Translations under genes and position numbers: made by a program | Shown: one piece after another, positions 8,490 to 16,774 of the stretch | How positions within the stretch are numbered: the stretch's first letter is position 1 | How the letters are laid out: the number at the start of each line of letters is the position of its first letter | Notes under the pieces: model-generated | Told to the model about the DNA's origin: nothing | What the model saw: the letters and a program-made list of their open reading frames with translations, nothing else | Databases searched by the model: none | Source: CAIXSC01 sp046349915 | GTDB lineage: Bacteria > Planctomycetota > Planctomycetia > Pirellulales > Pirellulaceae | Length of the DNA stretch: 64,000 nucleotides | Direction of reading: 5' to 3' | NCBI GenBank assembly: GCA_046349915.1 | Contig: JAXMBL010000004.1 | Location: 620,001 to 684,000, forward strand

Positions 8490-10844
8490 ATGAAACAACG
8501 CTCGCGCAGGCGATCCGACCCCGTTTCGAAGAGCTTCCCATGGCGATGGAGATTCTCCGTCCTCGTGCTGGCGACCCTACTCGCGGTTGCTCACTGGGGA
8601 GCTGACGGCAGCGTCGGTTGGGGTGGCGACGATCCCCAAGAGCGAGCGGCGCCGGCGAGCTCCGGGGCAGCACCTACTCCGAATGCGGGGGAGGCCAAGC
8701 CGGTAGGTGATGCCGCAGCTCGCCGCGAAGATCCGACACCGGCCGTGATTTGGATTCCCGTGCCGTTGCCCATCACGGGCAGCGTCGATACCAGCGTCAT
8801 CCAGTTGATTGATCGGGCTCTGGCTCGAGACGCCCCCGCTCCCGCCCCCACTCGCCCGCTACTCATCCTTGAGTTTCGTGGAACGTCGACGCCAGCGGGC
8901 CAGAATGCCGAGCCGCCTCGACTGGGCGATGATGATCCACCGTCTTCGGGCGGTTTGAGTCAGTTCGAACGGTCGCTGGCGCTGGCACGTTACCTGACGA
9001 GCGATCCGTTGCGAAATGTCCGCACGGTCGCGTTCATCTCCGGCGACATCACGGGTCATAGCGTGCTGCCCGTGTTGGCGTGCGAGGAATTGGTGGCGGC
9101 GCCCGAGGCGATCTTGGGGGACGCAGGCGCCGGTGAGTCGTTTATCGATCCCACTCTTCGACGAGGGTACGAAGAGATTGCTGGCAGGCGGCGAACCGTC
9201 CCCATTCCAGTCGCCCTCGGCATGCTCGATCCGCAACTCGCCGTGTATCGAGTCAAGGTGGGCGCCGAATCTCGCTATGTGCTCGACAAGGAACTCGAGC
9301 AGCTTCGCAAGGACGGCGCTGTCAGTGAAATCGAAACGGTGAAACGCGAAGGCGAACCGGGAAAATTCACCGGACGAGACTTGCGTTTAAAGTACGCAAT
9401 TGCCAGTCATGAAGCGGAAGACCGACAGTCCTTGGCCAGAGCCCTGCGAGTGCCGGTGCAGAAGCTGGAAAGCGACCCCTCGCTCCGCGATGGCTGGAAG
9501 CCGATCCGAGTCGACTTACGCGGCCCGATCAACGCGCGACAACTAAATTGGATTCGCAAGAGTCTGGAGACTCGCCTTAGTCGCGGAGACCGCAATCTGG
9601 TGTGGCTGTGGATCGAGAGTCCTGGCGGCGCCATGGTCGAGAGCCTGGGGTTTGCCGCATTCGTATCGGAACTCTCGGACGAAGTGCGAACGGTGGCGTT
9701 CGTACCCGCGGAGGCTCGTGGGGACGCCGCCTTGATCGCTCTGGCCTGCGACCATCTGGTGGTCGGACCCGATGCGGTGCTTGGCGGGCCCGGCGCCGAG
9801 CAAGAATCACCTGAAATGCTGGCGGAAATCCGTGGCCCGCTCGAACGCATCGCTGCCGCTCAACATCGTCCTTGGTCGTGGTCCGCGGCTCTGGTCGATC
9901 CGCGCGTGGAATTGTTCGAGTATCGTCGCCGTGACGGGGACGGTCGGCGTTGGTTATGCGCGGACGAATGGCAAGTGCTGGAAGATCGAGCGAACTGGGA
10001 GCGAGCCGCGCCGCTCGATGTTTCGACCGGAATCCGCGGACAGCGGGCCGTCGAATGCGAGTTGGCTCGCTACGTGGCGGCCGACGGAGAAGCGTTGCGA
10101 CAGCTTTACCATTTCGAAGGCGATCCCGAAACGATTGAACCGAACTGGGCGCATCAGTTGATCGAGAGTCTTTCCTCGCCGCAAATCGCCGGCGTCTTGC
10201 TGTTCCTGGCTTGGTTCGCCTTGATGGTCGAAATCATGACGCCGTCACTCACAGGAGCCGGCTTCCTCTCCGCGATCTGCTTTGTGCTTTACTTCTGGAG
10301 CCAATTCCTGCACGGGACCGCGGGTTGGCTCGAGGTCCTGCTGTTCCTGCTCGGCCTCGCCGGCCTCGCCTTGGAGATCTTCGTGATCCCTGGGTTTGGG
10401 ATCTTTGGACTCGTGGGAGGCGCGCTCGTGATCTCCTCGCTGGTCCTAGCGAGTCAAACCTTCGTGATTCCTCAGAATTCGTACCAACTCTCCCAGTTGC
10501 CCACGTCGCTCTGGACCGTCGTGGGAGCTGGCACGGGAGTCATTGGCGCCCTGGCCTTGCTGCGCCGCTTCTTGCCGAACGCTCCCTTCTTCAAGCACAT
10601 CATGCTCGCACCGCCCGAGTCCGAAGAGCTGGCCGAATTGGAGCGTCGCGAGACCATTGTCGATCGCTCGCCGCTGCTCGGCCAGCAAGGGCTCGCCGTC
10701 ACGCCGCTCGTACCCGCCGGTAAAGCTCGCTTCGGCGATGAGCTAATCGACGTGCTGAGCGAGGGAGAGTTGATTGAACGCGGAACCGTCGTCGAGGTGG
10801 TTGAGGCGATGGGGAATCGGGTGGTGGTCCGCGGGAGGAGTTAG
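8490..10844 (+). CDS. long NfeD family protein with two ClpP-like domains
   Basis: 784 residues from ATG 8490. After an N-terminal membrane anchor (FSVLVLATLLAVAHWG) come two ClpP/SppA-like crotonase folds. The first has VRTVAFISGDITGHSVLPVLACEEL; the second has LVWLWIESPGGAMVESLGFA and VRTVAFVPAEARGDAALIALACD. Four or so membrane helices follow (SSPQIAGVLLFLAWFALMVE onward), then the C-terminal NfeD OB-fold (GQQGLAVTPLVPAGKARFGD). The family regulates membrane-protein quality and usually partners a flotillin. The Ser of the usual SAG nucleophile motif appears replaced in both domains, so this copy may be a pseudoprotease. No flotillin gene is adjacent. Confidence 0.85.
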   Translation: MKQRSRRRSDPVSKSFPWRWRFSVLVLATLLAVAHWGADGSVGWGGDDPQERAAPASSGAAPTPNAGEAKPVGDAAARREDPTPAVIWIPVPLPITGSVDTSVIQLIDRALARDAPAPAPTRPLLILEFRGTSTPAGQNAEPPRLGDDDPPSSGGLSQFERSLALARYLTSDPLRNVRTVAFISGDITGHSVLPVLACEELVAAPEAILGDAGAGESFIDPTLRRGYEEIAGRRRTVPIPVALGMLDPQLAVYRVKVGAESRYVLDKELEQLRKDGAVSEIETVKREGEPGKFTGRDLRLKYAIASHEAEDRQSLARALRVPVQKLESDPSLRDGWKPIRVDLRGPINARQLNWIRKSLETRLSRGDRNLVWLWIESPGGAMVESLGFAAFVSELSDEVRTVAFVPAEARGDAALIALACDHLVVGPDAVLGGPGAEQESPEMLAEIRGPLERIAAAQHRPWSWSAALVDPRVELFEYRRRDGDGRRWLCADEWQVLEDRANWERAAPLDVSTGIRGQRAVECELARYVAADGEALRQLYHFEGDPETIEPNWAHQLIESLSSPQIAGVLLFLAWFALMVEIMTPSLTGAGFLSAICFVLYFWSQFLHGTAGWLEVLLFLLGLAGLALEIFVIPGFGIFGLVGGALVISSLVLASQTFVIPQNSYQLSQLPTSLWTVVGAGTGVIGALALLRRFLPNAPFFKHIMLAPPESEELAELERRETIVDRSPLLGQQGLAVTPLVPAGKARFGDELIDVLSEGELIERGTVVEVVEAMGNRVVVRGRS

Positions 10845-10975
10845 GTCAATTGGTCATTGGTCAATTGGTCAATTGGTCATTGGTCATTGGTCATTGGTCA
10901 TTGGTCATTGGTCATTGGTCATTGGTCATTGGTCATTGGTCATTGGTCATTGGTCATTGGTCATTGGTCATTGGT
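10845..10975 (+). repeat. heptamer array (TCATTGG)n
   Basis: About 18 units of TCATTGG, the first ones as TCAATTGG variants, begin directly after the nfeD stop. Open frames through it read VIGHWSL repeatedly and are artefacts. From 10976 to 11131 nothing recognisable is seen. Confidence 0.95.
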
Positions 10976-11131
10976 TGCGCGCGGGGGGTTGGGCACTTTG
11001 TTCTGCTTCCATGGACGCTTGAAAGGCGACCATTGTGCGGCGCATTTGGGACGACGGCGCGCCGGTTGGAAAAATCGCGGATGAGCACCTGAATTCGACG
11101 AGCCTGATTTACTTTGGGTAAAACAGGTGAT

Positions 11132-11152
11132 CGACGGACTGGAAGTCCGTCG
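11132..11152. terminator. hairpin, probable bidirectional terminator
   Basis: A perfect 9-bp stem (CGACGGACT and its complement) around a GGA loop lies 30 bases beyond the fabF stop and between two convergent genes. There is no clear U-tract. Read in the other strand it encodes the TTDFQSV peptide often met in dispersed planctomycete repeats. Confidence 0.55.
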
Positions 11153-11181
11153 TACGGTGGGAGACTGGCGGCGGGGTGGCG

Positions 11182-12405
11182 CTAGTTGATTTTTCGTAGG
11201 ACCAGGCTGGTGTTGGAGCCGCCGAAGCCGAAGGAGTTGGAGACGGTGACCGCCACTTTCTGCTCGCGCGATACATTGCGTACGTGAGACAAGTGGGCAC
11301 AGGCGGGATCGATGTCGTCCAGGTTGATCGTGGGCGGCGCCGCTTGACGCTCGATGGCGCCCAGGCAAATCAACGCCTCGATGGCGGACGCCGCACTCAG
11401 CATATGACCCGTCATGCTCTTCGTGCTGCTGACGGCGACTTTGCCAATGGCATCCCCGAAGACTCGGTCGAGCGCCTTGGTTTCGTGGACATCGCCGATC
11501 GGTGTGCTCGTGGCGTGAGCGTTGACGTAGTCGACTTTGTCAGGAGCGACTCGAGCATCGCGGAGGGCGAGCGAGATGGCTCGGGAAGCTGGTTCGGGGT
11601 CATCGCTTGGCATGACCGCATGGAACGCATCGCTCGATGCGCCGAAGCCGGCGACTTCACAACGACCTTGGGCGCCGCGTCGACGAGCATGCGTGGCTGA
11701 TTCCAGCACCATCATAGCGCCACCCTCACCCATGACGAAGCCATCGCGGCCGCTGTCGAAAGGACGCGAAGCATGCGCCGGATCGTGATTGCGTCGCGAG
11801 AGGGCGCCGAGGTTGCCGAAACCCGCAAGTCCCATGGATGTCACCGAGTACTCACAGCCACCCGCAATGCAGACGTCGACCAGTCCTTGACGCAACCACT
11901 GTCGAGCGACTCCGAGAGCGTAGTTTCCGCTGGCGCAGGCCGCCGCCACCGTGGTGCTGGGGCCGCTGATGTCGAGCCAGCCGAGCGAGCGGCGGGCAAG
12001 TCCCAGTTCGTCCATCTGCGGCGAGTAAATGCTGCCAATATTGTCGACGACATCCTGCGTCCAGCGCACGATCCATTCGCCGCCCACGCCCAGGACAAGT
12101 CCAATGCGTCGGGACTGCCGGTCTTCCCAGAGTCCCGCGTCGCGCAGGGCATTCGAGGCGCACCAGATCAAGATTTGTTCCCAAGGTTGATGCGCGGCGA
12201 ACTCTTGCGCGTTCCAGCCTTCGGGAGTAGGCACTTCTTCCAGGCAGCAAGCAATCTGGCTGGGGTGATCAGGCACTTCGAAGCGCCGAATCGCCTGAAT
12301 TCCGCAACGACCCGCGAAGATGTTGTCGTGAAATTCTCGCGGAGTCGAGCCTAAAGCCGACACGCACCCAACGCCAGTGATCCAGACAGGTTCCGAGGGA
12401 TTCAT
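11182..12405 (-). CDS. fabF: beta-ketoacyl-ACP synthase II (KAS II type)
   Basis: 407 residues, the full length for the family. The catalytic triad is complete: Cys157 in VAAACASGN, His297 in VNAHATSTPIGD and His334 in SMTGHMLSAAS, with Lys329 just before. The C-terminal SFGFGGSNTSLVL loop is intact. It condenses malonyl-ACP with an acyl-ACP. It is the last gene of a minus-strand set acyltransferase-ACP-ketosynthase half-FabF, with 44 bases to the upstream gene, so it probably works with the Gln-type partner and dedicated ACP there, not in housekeeping fatty-acid synthesis. Confidence 0.9.
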   Translation of the reverse strand: MNPSEPVWITGVGCVSALGSTPREFHDNIFAGRCGIQAIRRFEVPDHPSQIACCLEEVPTPEGWNAQEFAAHQPWEQILIWCASNALRDAGLWEDRQSRRIGLVLGVGGEWIVRWTQDVVDNIGSIYSPQMDELGLARRSLGWLDISGPSTTVAAACASGNYALGVARQWLRQGLVDVCIAGGCEYSVTSMGLAGFGNLGALSRRNHDPAHASRPFDSGRDGFVMGEGGAMMVLESATHARRRGAQGRCEVAGFGASSDAFHAVMPSDDPEPASRAISLALRDARVAPDKVDYVNAHATSTPIGDVHETKALDRVFGDAIGKVAVSSTKSMTGHMLSAASAIEALICLGAIERQAAPPTINLDDIDPACAHLSHVRNVSREQKVAVTVSNSFGFGGSNTSLVLRKIN

Positions 12406-12449
12406 CGAGAGGACCTTGATCGAGAGACTTTGAGAGGGTGTTGGGTGAG

Positions 12450-13241
12450 CTAAGCGACTCGCGGATTAGCGGAGGGAACGAACTCGCGGCGACGACGAAT
12501 TCCCAGCCAGAGGCCTGGGGCGAGTGTGCGCCCCCAGACGCTGCCGACAGGTGACTGAGTCGCCAGGAAGTCGCGGAATTCCGCGACCTGGGGTTCGTTT
12601 TCGGCAGGCGAGTAGGTGGGTTGAAAGCGAATGCCCAGTTCGAACTCGGCCTCGGGAGATTCCTCCGGGACGATGGCCATCGCCACCGCGTGACACTCAC
12701 ACGAGGCATTCTGTTCGTCGGGAACATTCGGCAGTAACTCGGGAGTCCACTGCGAGATCGTGACCCAGAAGCCGGGAGTTGTGTGACCGGCGACCAAGCT
12801 GACGGCGGTCGTCAGCGCATCACGAAGCGAGCCTTGCGAACCGCCGGCCCCAAAGCAGGGTCCACGGCACGCGAAGAGCACGCTGAGTGTGCCTGCGACG
12901 GCGTGTTGGGAAACGGTCGGAATATGTCGAGGCGATGCGCCGCGAACATTTTGCAGTCGGAATCGTTCGACGGCGGCGGCCATCCGCATTCGGCCGAGAA
13001 ATTGAGGCGCGGAGACAATGCCCCACTCGTCGAGGTTCTTGCCGGACCAGCCCGCCTGATCCATCGCTCGGTACATGGCTTCCGCCGACACAATGGTCTG
13101 CTCGTCGCCTAACTTGCAGACTTGCGCCAGCGTGGGCGATGAGCGAAGTCCGACCAGTTGCTTTCGCCACTCATCGAACCCCAGATAAGGCGCCGTGGCA
13201 TGGCTCCAGGCCGCGACGCTGCAACTTAGATCAAAGGTCAT
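12450..13241 (-). CDS. short ketosynthase-like protein with Gln active site (chain-length-factor-like)
   Basis: 263 residues, matching only the N-terminal half of a ketosynthase. The segment GPCFGAGGSQGSLRDAL aligns with GPSTTVAAACASGNYAL of the neighbouring FabF and puts Gln136 where FabF has the nucleophilic Cys. Gln at this place marks chain-length factors (KS-beta) and decarboxylating KSQ domains. The C-terminal half carrying the two His residues is missing. The N-terminal TFDLSCSVAAW and the IVSAPQFLG strand fit the thiolase fold. It probably pairs with FabF. No frameshift is evident, and the stop at 12450 is followed by the fabF start. Confidence 0.65.
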   Translation of the reverse strand: MTFDLSCSVAAWSHATAPYLGFDEWRKQLVGLRSSPTLAQVCKLGDEQTIVSAEAMYRAMDQAGWSGKNLDEWGIVSAPQFLGRMRMAAAVERFRLQNVRGASPRHIPTVSQHAVAGTLSVLFACRGPCFGAGGSQGSLRDALTTAVSLVAGHTTPGFWVTISQWTPELLPNVPDEQNASCECHAVAMAIVPEESPEAEFELGIRFQPTYSPAENEPQVAEFRDFLATQSPVGSVWGRTLAPGLWLGIRRRREFVPSANPRVA

Positions 13242-13390
13242 GACTCAGTCGCCTTTCTTGGCGTTGTGTGTCGCGCGTGGCGACATGCGGTCGTCAAAGC
13301 GTCTTGCTCGGACGTTCGCCAGAATTCCCCTAGAGAGGAAGACTGGCGAATATGCATTCACGGGATTTCTGGCAAATCGCAGCTAGGCAC

Positions 13391-13441
13391 AGCTCAACTG
13401 GGCAAGTGCAGCAGGACGAAGCTCAACTGGGCAAATGCGGC
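13391..13441 (-). repeat. 22-bp direct repeat between ACP and ketosynthase genes
   Basis: AGCTCAACTGGGCAA starts two copies, at 13391-13412 and 13420-13441, that differ at two positions. They lie just beyond the ACP stop, in the roughly 200-base gap before the next gene. Function unknown. Confidence 0.6.
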
Positions 13442-13446
13442 TGAGC

Positions 13447-13710
13447 TTACGCCGCCTTCTTGCGAGCCAACTCCACTTTGGCGGTGATCATGTCGAGCAC
13501 CTGGCCAACCGTGGAGATGTTGCCGATCTCGGACGACTCAATCACGATGCCGTAACGGCTTTGAATCTCGATGGTGGTTGACAAGATGTCGACCGAGTCG
13601 AGTTTGAGGTCGTTGATGAGCGACGAAGATTCCTGAAGATCCGGATATTCCTCGCCTACGCTCTCTTCGAGAATCTGAGCGAGTTCCAGCTTGAGTTGTT
13701 CGCGGTCCAT
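13447..13710 (-). CDS. acyl carrier protein
   Basis: 87 residues. The 4'-phosphopantetheine site is Ser39 in LKLDSVDIL, preceded by LINDLKL and followed by the helix IEIQSRYGIVI, all in standard ACP places. The C-terminal AKVELARKKAA is more basic than in housekeeping AcpP, which suggests a specialised carrier. It lies between the acyltransferase (upstream) and the ketosynthase pair (downstream) and would carry their acyl chains. A GGAGGG ribosome site precedes the ATG. Confidence 0.9.
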   Translation of the reverse strand: MDREQLKLELAQILEESVGEEYPDLQESSSLINDLKLDSVDILSTTIEIQSRYGIVIESSEIGNISTVGQVLDMITAKVELARKKAA

Positions 13711-13755
13711 TGAGTGCCCTCCTTAGCACGAGAAATCATGGAAACAGGGATACGT

Positions 13756-14532
13756 TCATCCCGCGGCCATCCGGTGGACTGGTCGCTTGGACGATGGTTC
13801 ACAAGACGCTTGGGTGGCGTCGTCGAGTACGGGATCGGGTTGTGAGTCCGTTGTCTCGGGGGAATAGGCTTCGCCGCGAGCATTGGCCTCGGCCCAGGCG
13901 GTGGTGTCGAGCAGCGCTTGTTCGACTCGCAATCGATACTGTTCGATCTGTTGGTCGTTGAGTTTGGGCGGCACTTCGATGGATGGGCCGCCTCGGAAGT
14001 AAATCTTCGAGAACGGAAGGGGAACGGCAAAGCGGTCCCAGCTGTTGGCTCGCCAGGCCTTGCCGAATCCCACGCCCACGGGCACGATGGACAGTCCCAC
14101 ATGGGAAGCAAGTTGCACGACGCCGCGATGCAGTTGCCGTCGCGGACCGCGTGGACCGTCGGGTGTGATAACCAAATGCGAGGATTGGGCCAAGCGGTAC
14201 ATCTGCAAGATGGCCTTGGCGCCTCCTTTTCGCGAGGAGCCGCGCACGACGCTGACGCCCATCCAGCCGCAAGTTTGGGCGATGAGTTCGCCGTCCGCAT
14301 GCTGACTGATCAGCACATGGCCGGGGTAGCGGCGGAAAAGGAAAAGCGACAGCAGGCCTTCGTGCCAGAAGACATACAGGTGCCGGCGCTGGGTCGGATC
14401 GGCCGGATGAGGACCCGAGGGACCTGAGTCGATATCGGCTCGCAAGGTCGCTAGCCATGGACGCAGCGCGCAGGCCGTCAACCAACTCGCGATGCGAATC
14501 AGGCTGGGGTGGCGAAGTTTCATGGCATCCAC
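13756..14532 (-). CDS. lysophospholipid acyltransferase, DUF374 type
   Basis: 258 residues. The acyltransferase signature reads YVFWHEGLLSLFLFRR (HxxxxxF variant with WHE) near residue 53, with VVRGSSRKGGAKAI and VITPDGPRGPRRQLHRGVV as the later blocks, typical of DUF374 enzymes related to KDO-dependent and lysophospholipid acyltransferases. It probably transfers an acyl chain, likely from the adjacent ACP, to a lipid at the inner membrane. ATG 14523 is an alternative start. The last 35 residues are polar and poorly conserved in appearance. It is the first gene of the minus-strand lipid set. Confidence 0.8.
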   Translation of the reverse strand: MDAMKLRHPSLIRIASWLTACALRPWLATLRADIDSGPSGPHPADPTQRRHLYVFWHEGLLSLFLFRRYPGHVLISQHADGELIAQTCGWMGVSVVRGSSRKGGAKAILQMYRLAQSSHLVITPDGPRGPRRQLHRGVVQLASHVGLSIVPVGVGFGKAWRANSWDRFAVPLPFSKIYFRGGPSIEVPPKLNDQQIEQYRLRVEQALLDTTAWAEANARGEAYSPETTDSQPDPVLDDATQASCEPSSKRPVHRMAAG

Positions 14533-15015
14533 GCGGGGCGAAGTGACCGAGGACTGAATGGGTTCGGGCGTTGCGGGTTTGTGGTGCGGCGTTTTGCCGC
14601 CGGACGAATCCGCACAATCGACGCGACCAGAAATCGGTCGACGGCGTCGGGACGCGTCGGTCGAGTCTGGCGCAGTCGAACGGGGAGGGAGTTTGCCAGA
14701 AAAGTCGCGAGCGAGGCAAGATCAGTTTGGGACGCGAAAGGGCTCTTGAGCCTGTTGGTCGTGGGGGCTGTGGCAGCTATCGCGGCTCGAACGATTACGT
14801 CGACAGACGGCTTCACGTTGCTATTGCCGGGTCCAACGGTCGTCGATAAACTCCCCCCTCGTCACGGGTTGGGACGAGGGACGGGGCGAGTTTGCGGGCT
14901 TCGGGTCGTCCTATTTCCTCTATTCGGTGCAGCTTGAATTGGGAATTGTTGCTTCTATAATTAGGGTGGCACCAATTCCCGCCACCTCGAAACTCGTAAC
15001 CTACAAGGGTGAGAC
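14533..15015. other. divergent promoter region
   Basis: This 480-base region lies between the lipid cluster and the HTH/lipoprotein group. Apart from the promoter at 14934-14961 nothing is recognisable. Open frames inside have an arginine-rich composition typical of shadow frames. Confidence 0.5.
14934..14961 (+). promoter_or_regulatory. sigma-70 type promoter
   Basis: TTGAAT (14934-14939), a 16-base spacer, then TATAAT (14956-14961), about 54 bases before the ATG at 15016. It is the best canonical promoter in the window and would drive 15016-17380. Confidence 0.6.
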
Positions 15016-15387
15016 ATGCGTGGCGTGGTGTTGGCGCTGATGTTCGGTGCAGGTCTGGCGGTAGGGTTTGGAATGGTGCAAGCGGATGGTCCGACCGTGT
15101 CGGGCCAACGAGCGGCTCCGGTGGCGACACCGGCGGCGCCGCCCGCGACCCGTTCCGCTCAAGCCGGCGACTTGATGGCGCTCGCGAGCGACTCGGGGGT
15201 TGGCGGCCAGCAATTGGTGCTGGTCGACGCGCGGACTCGAGTGATTGGCGTGTATCACGTCGATCGCGGGACAGGTCAGGTCGTACTGAAGTGCGTGAGG
15301 AACGTGCAGGCGGACCTGTCGATGGACGACTTTAACAGTGGCATACCGTCGCCACAGGAAATAAGATCGCTGCTGCCACCCCGATGA
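15016..15387 (+). CDS. small secreted protein of unknown function
   Basis: 123 residues. A signal peptide (VVLALMFGAGLAVGFGMVQA) is cut near residue 23, then a Pro/Ala-rich linker leads to a compact domain: LMALASDSGVGGQQLVLVDARTRVIGVYHV and KCVRNVQADLSMDDFNSG. The latter reads like a small beta-sheet module; I do not recognise a family. It is first in a likely operon with the membrane-anchored HTH protein 39 bases downstream. The start follows GGTGAG. Confidence 0.65.
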   Translation: MRGVVLALMFGAGLAVGFGMVQADGPTVSGQRAAPVATPAAPPATRSAQAGDLMALASDSGVGGQQLVLVDARTRVIGVYHVDRGTGQVVLKCVRNVQADLSMDDFNSGIPSPQEIRSLLPPR

Positions 15388-15426
15388 CGTTCGGCCTCTC
15401 CAAGGCCAGAAGGTAAGGACCGCACC

Positions 15427-16713
15427 ATGTCCAAGTTCGTCGAATTGATCGAAGCCGCGAAGATGCTCGGCATGACTCCAGACGAGTTGATGGAGTTGCG
15501 TCAGCGTGGCGAGATCCACGGCTACCGCGATGGCGGCAGCTGGAAGTTCAAGCCAGACGAAGTGGAGCGAGTAAAGGCGGAGCGGGCCGCGGGCGGCGGA
15601 GCGGGCGACTCGGAATACGATTTGGCCTTTGATCATTTGATGCCGGGCGTCGGCGGCGAGGACGAGGCGAGCAGCGAACTCGACTCGGTTTCGATTCTGG
15701 TCAGCGACGAGTCGTTAGGTCAGAGCCCGCCGACATCGTCGAGCACGATCATTGGAAAGAAGAAAGACGGCGAGAAGGCTGCCGATAGCGACATCAAGTT
15801 GGCGGACGAGTCGAAGGCGGGGAGCGGCCTCGGCTTGTTGGATGCTGGCTCGAGCGATCTCCAACTGGCGGGCGATTCGGGCGTGCTAGGCGGCAAGGAA
15901 GCTCAACTGAAGTCGCCTGAGTCGGGCGGCACGGGCGAATTGCAACTTGCCTCGGACGGACCTCCCGGCATTGGGTCCGACGCATTGTCGCTCGATAACG
16001 AACTTGATTTGGGCGACGGAGCATTGTCGCTGGGCGAAGACAGCGATGATCTGGTCCTGGGCGGCAGCGGCATCGGCAGCGATGTGTCGCTTGACCCCGG
16101 CGGCAGCGGCATCAATATCGCCAAGCCGACCGATTCGGGGCTGTCGCTGGAAGAACCGTTGGAACTGGGCGGCTCGCAGGTCGAGTCGCTGGAGTTGCCA
16201 GAAGACGAAGAAATGGTCTCGCTGGCCGATATGGCCGCCGATCCTGACCAGGCAACGATGCTGAAGCAGGACGAAGAATTCGCCTTGTCGCCCGTGGCCG
16301 ATCTGAGCGCCGAGGATTCCTCGGATAGCGGTTCGCAGGTCATCGCCCTGGAAGACTCGGAAGCATTCGACGAGGCTTCGCCCACGATGCTGGGCGCGGC
16401 GGACGAGGGTGTGCTGCTGCAAGAAGCGCCCGTGGCCGACGCTCAGTTCGGTTTCGGCGAACCTGCGGGCGGGCCCCAGTTTGTCGCTCAGGGAATGCAG
16501 CAGCCGCAGGCACAGCCGCAGCAGTTTGCTCCGGCGCCGCTGGAAGCTCCCTACTCGATTTTTAATGTGTTGAGTTTGTTGGCGGTATTCATGGTGATGG
16601 GACTGACCGGCGCGCTGATGATCGACGTCCTCCGCAACATGTGGGCGTTCGACAGTTCAGCGACGCTGAGCACCAGCATCATGGATATGATCATCGATTC
16701 GCTCAAGATGTAA
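15427..16713 (+). CDS. membrane-anchored helix-turn-helix protein with acidic low-complexity middle
   Basis: 428 residues. Residues 1-55 (KFVELIEAAKMLGMTPDELM then RGEIHGYRDGGSWKFKPDEV) form an excisionase/MerR-like winged helix-turn-helix. About 300 residues follow that are acidic and rich in Ser, Gly, Leu and Asp, with recurrent LxLxxxS/D steps; then a Gln/Pro/Ala stretch; then a membrane segment (IFNVLSLLAVFMVMGLTGALM) near residue 380 and a short tail. The DNA-binding domain would face the cytoplasm. No partner is evident, and the DNA-binding role is inferred from the fold only. The next gene follows after 61 bases. Confidence 0.75.
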   Translation: MSKFVELIEAAKMLGMTPDELMELRQRGEIHGYRDGGSWKFKPDEVERVKAERAAGGGAGDSEYDLAFDHLMPGVGGEDEASSELDSVSILVSDESLGQSPPTSSSTIIGKKKDGEKAADSDIKLADESKAGSGLGLLDAGSSDLQLAGDSGVLGGKEAQLKSPESGGTGELQLASDGPPGIGSDALSLDNELDLGDGALSLGEDSDDLVLGGSGIGSDVSLDPGGSGINIAKPTDSGLSLEEPLELGGSQVESLELPEDEEMVSLADMAADPDQATMLKQDEEFALSPVADLSAEDSSDSGSQVIALEDSEAFDEASPTMLGAADEGVLLQEAPVADAQFGFGEPAGGPQFVAQGMQQPQAQPQQFAPAPLEAPYSIFNVLSLLAVFMVMGLTGALMIDVLRNMWAFDSSATLSTSIMDMIIDSLKM

Positions 16714-16774
16714 GCGAATGATGAACGGGCGACGCCAGGAGGGCGTCGGCAACGTGGCGAAAGGAGTCGCGGAA

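Noticed and set aside
10845..10975. CRISPR-like array
   Set aside because: The seven-base period has no spacers; it is a simple tandem repeat.
10850..11092. Open frames reading VIGHWSL repeatedly
   Set aside because: They arise from the heptamer array, which is open in several frames; the composition is purely repeat-driven.
14509..14937. 142-residue plus-strand frame before the promoter at 14934
   Set aside because: One hydrophobic stretch, but Arg-rich throughout; it overlaps the acyltransferase start and ends at the promoter. Not supported.
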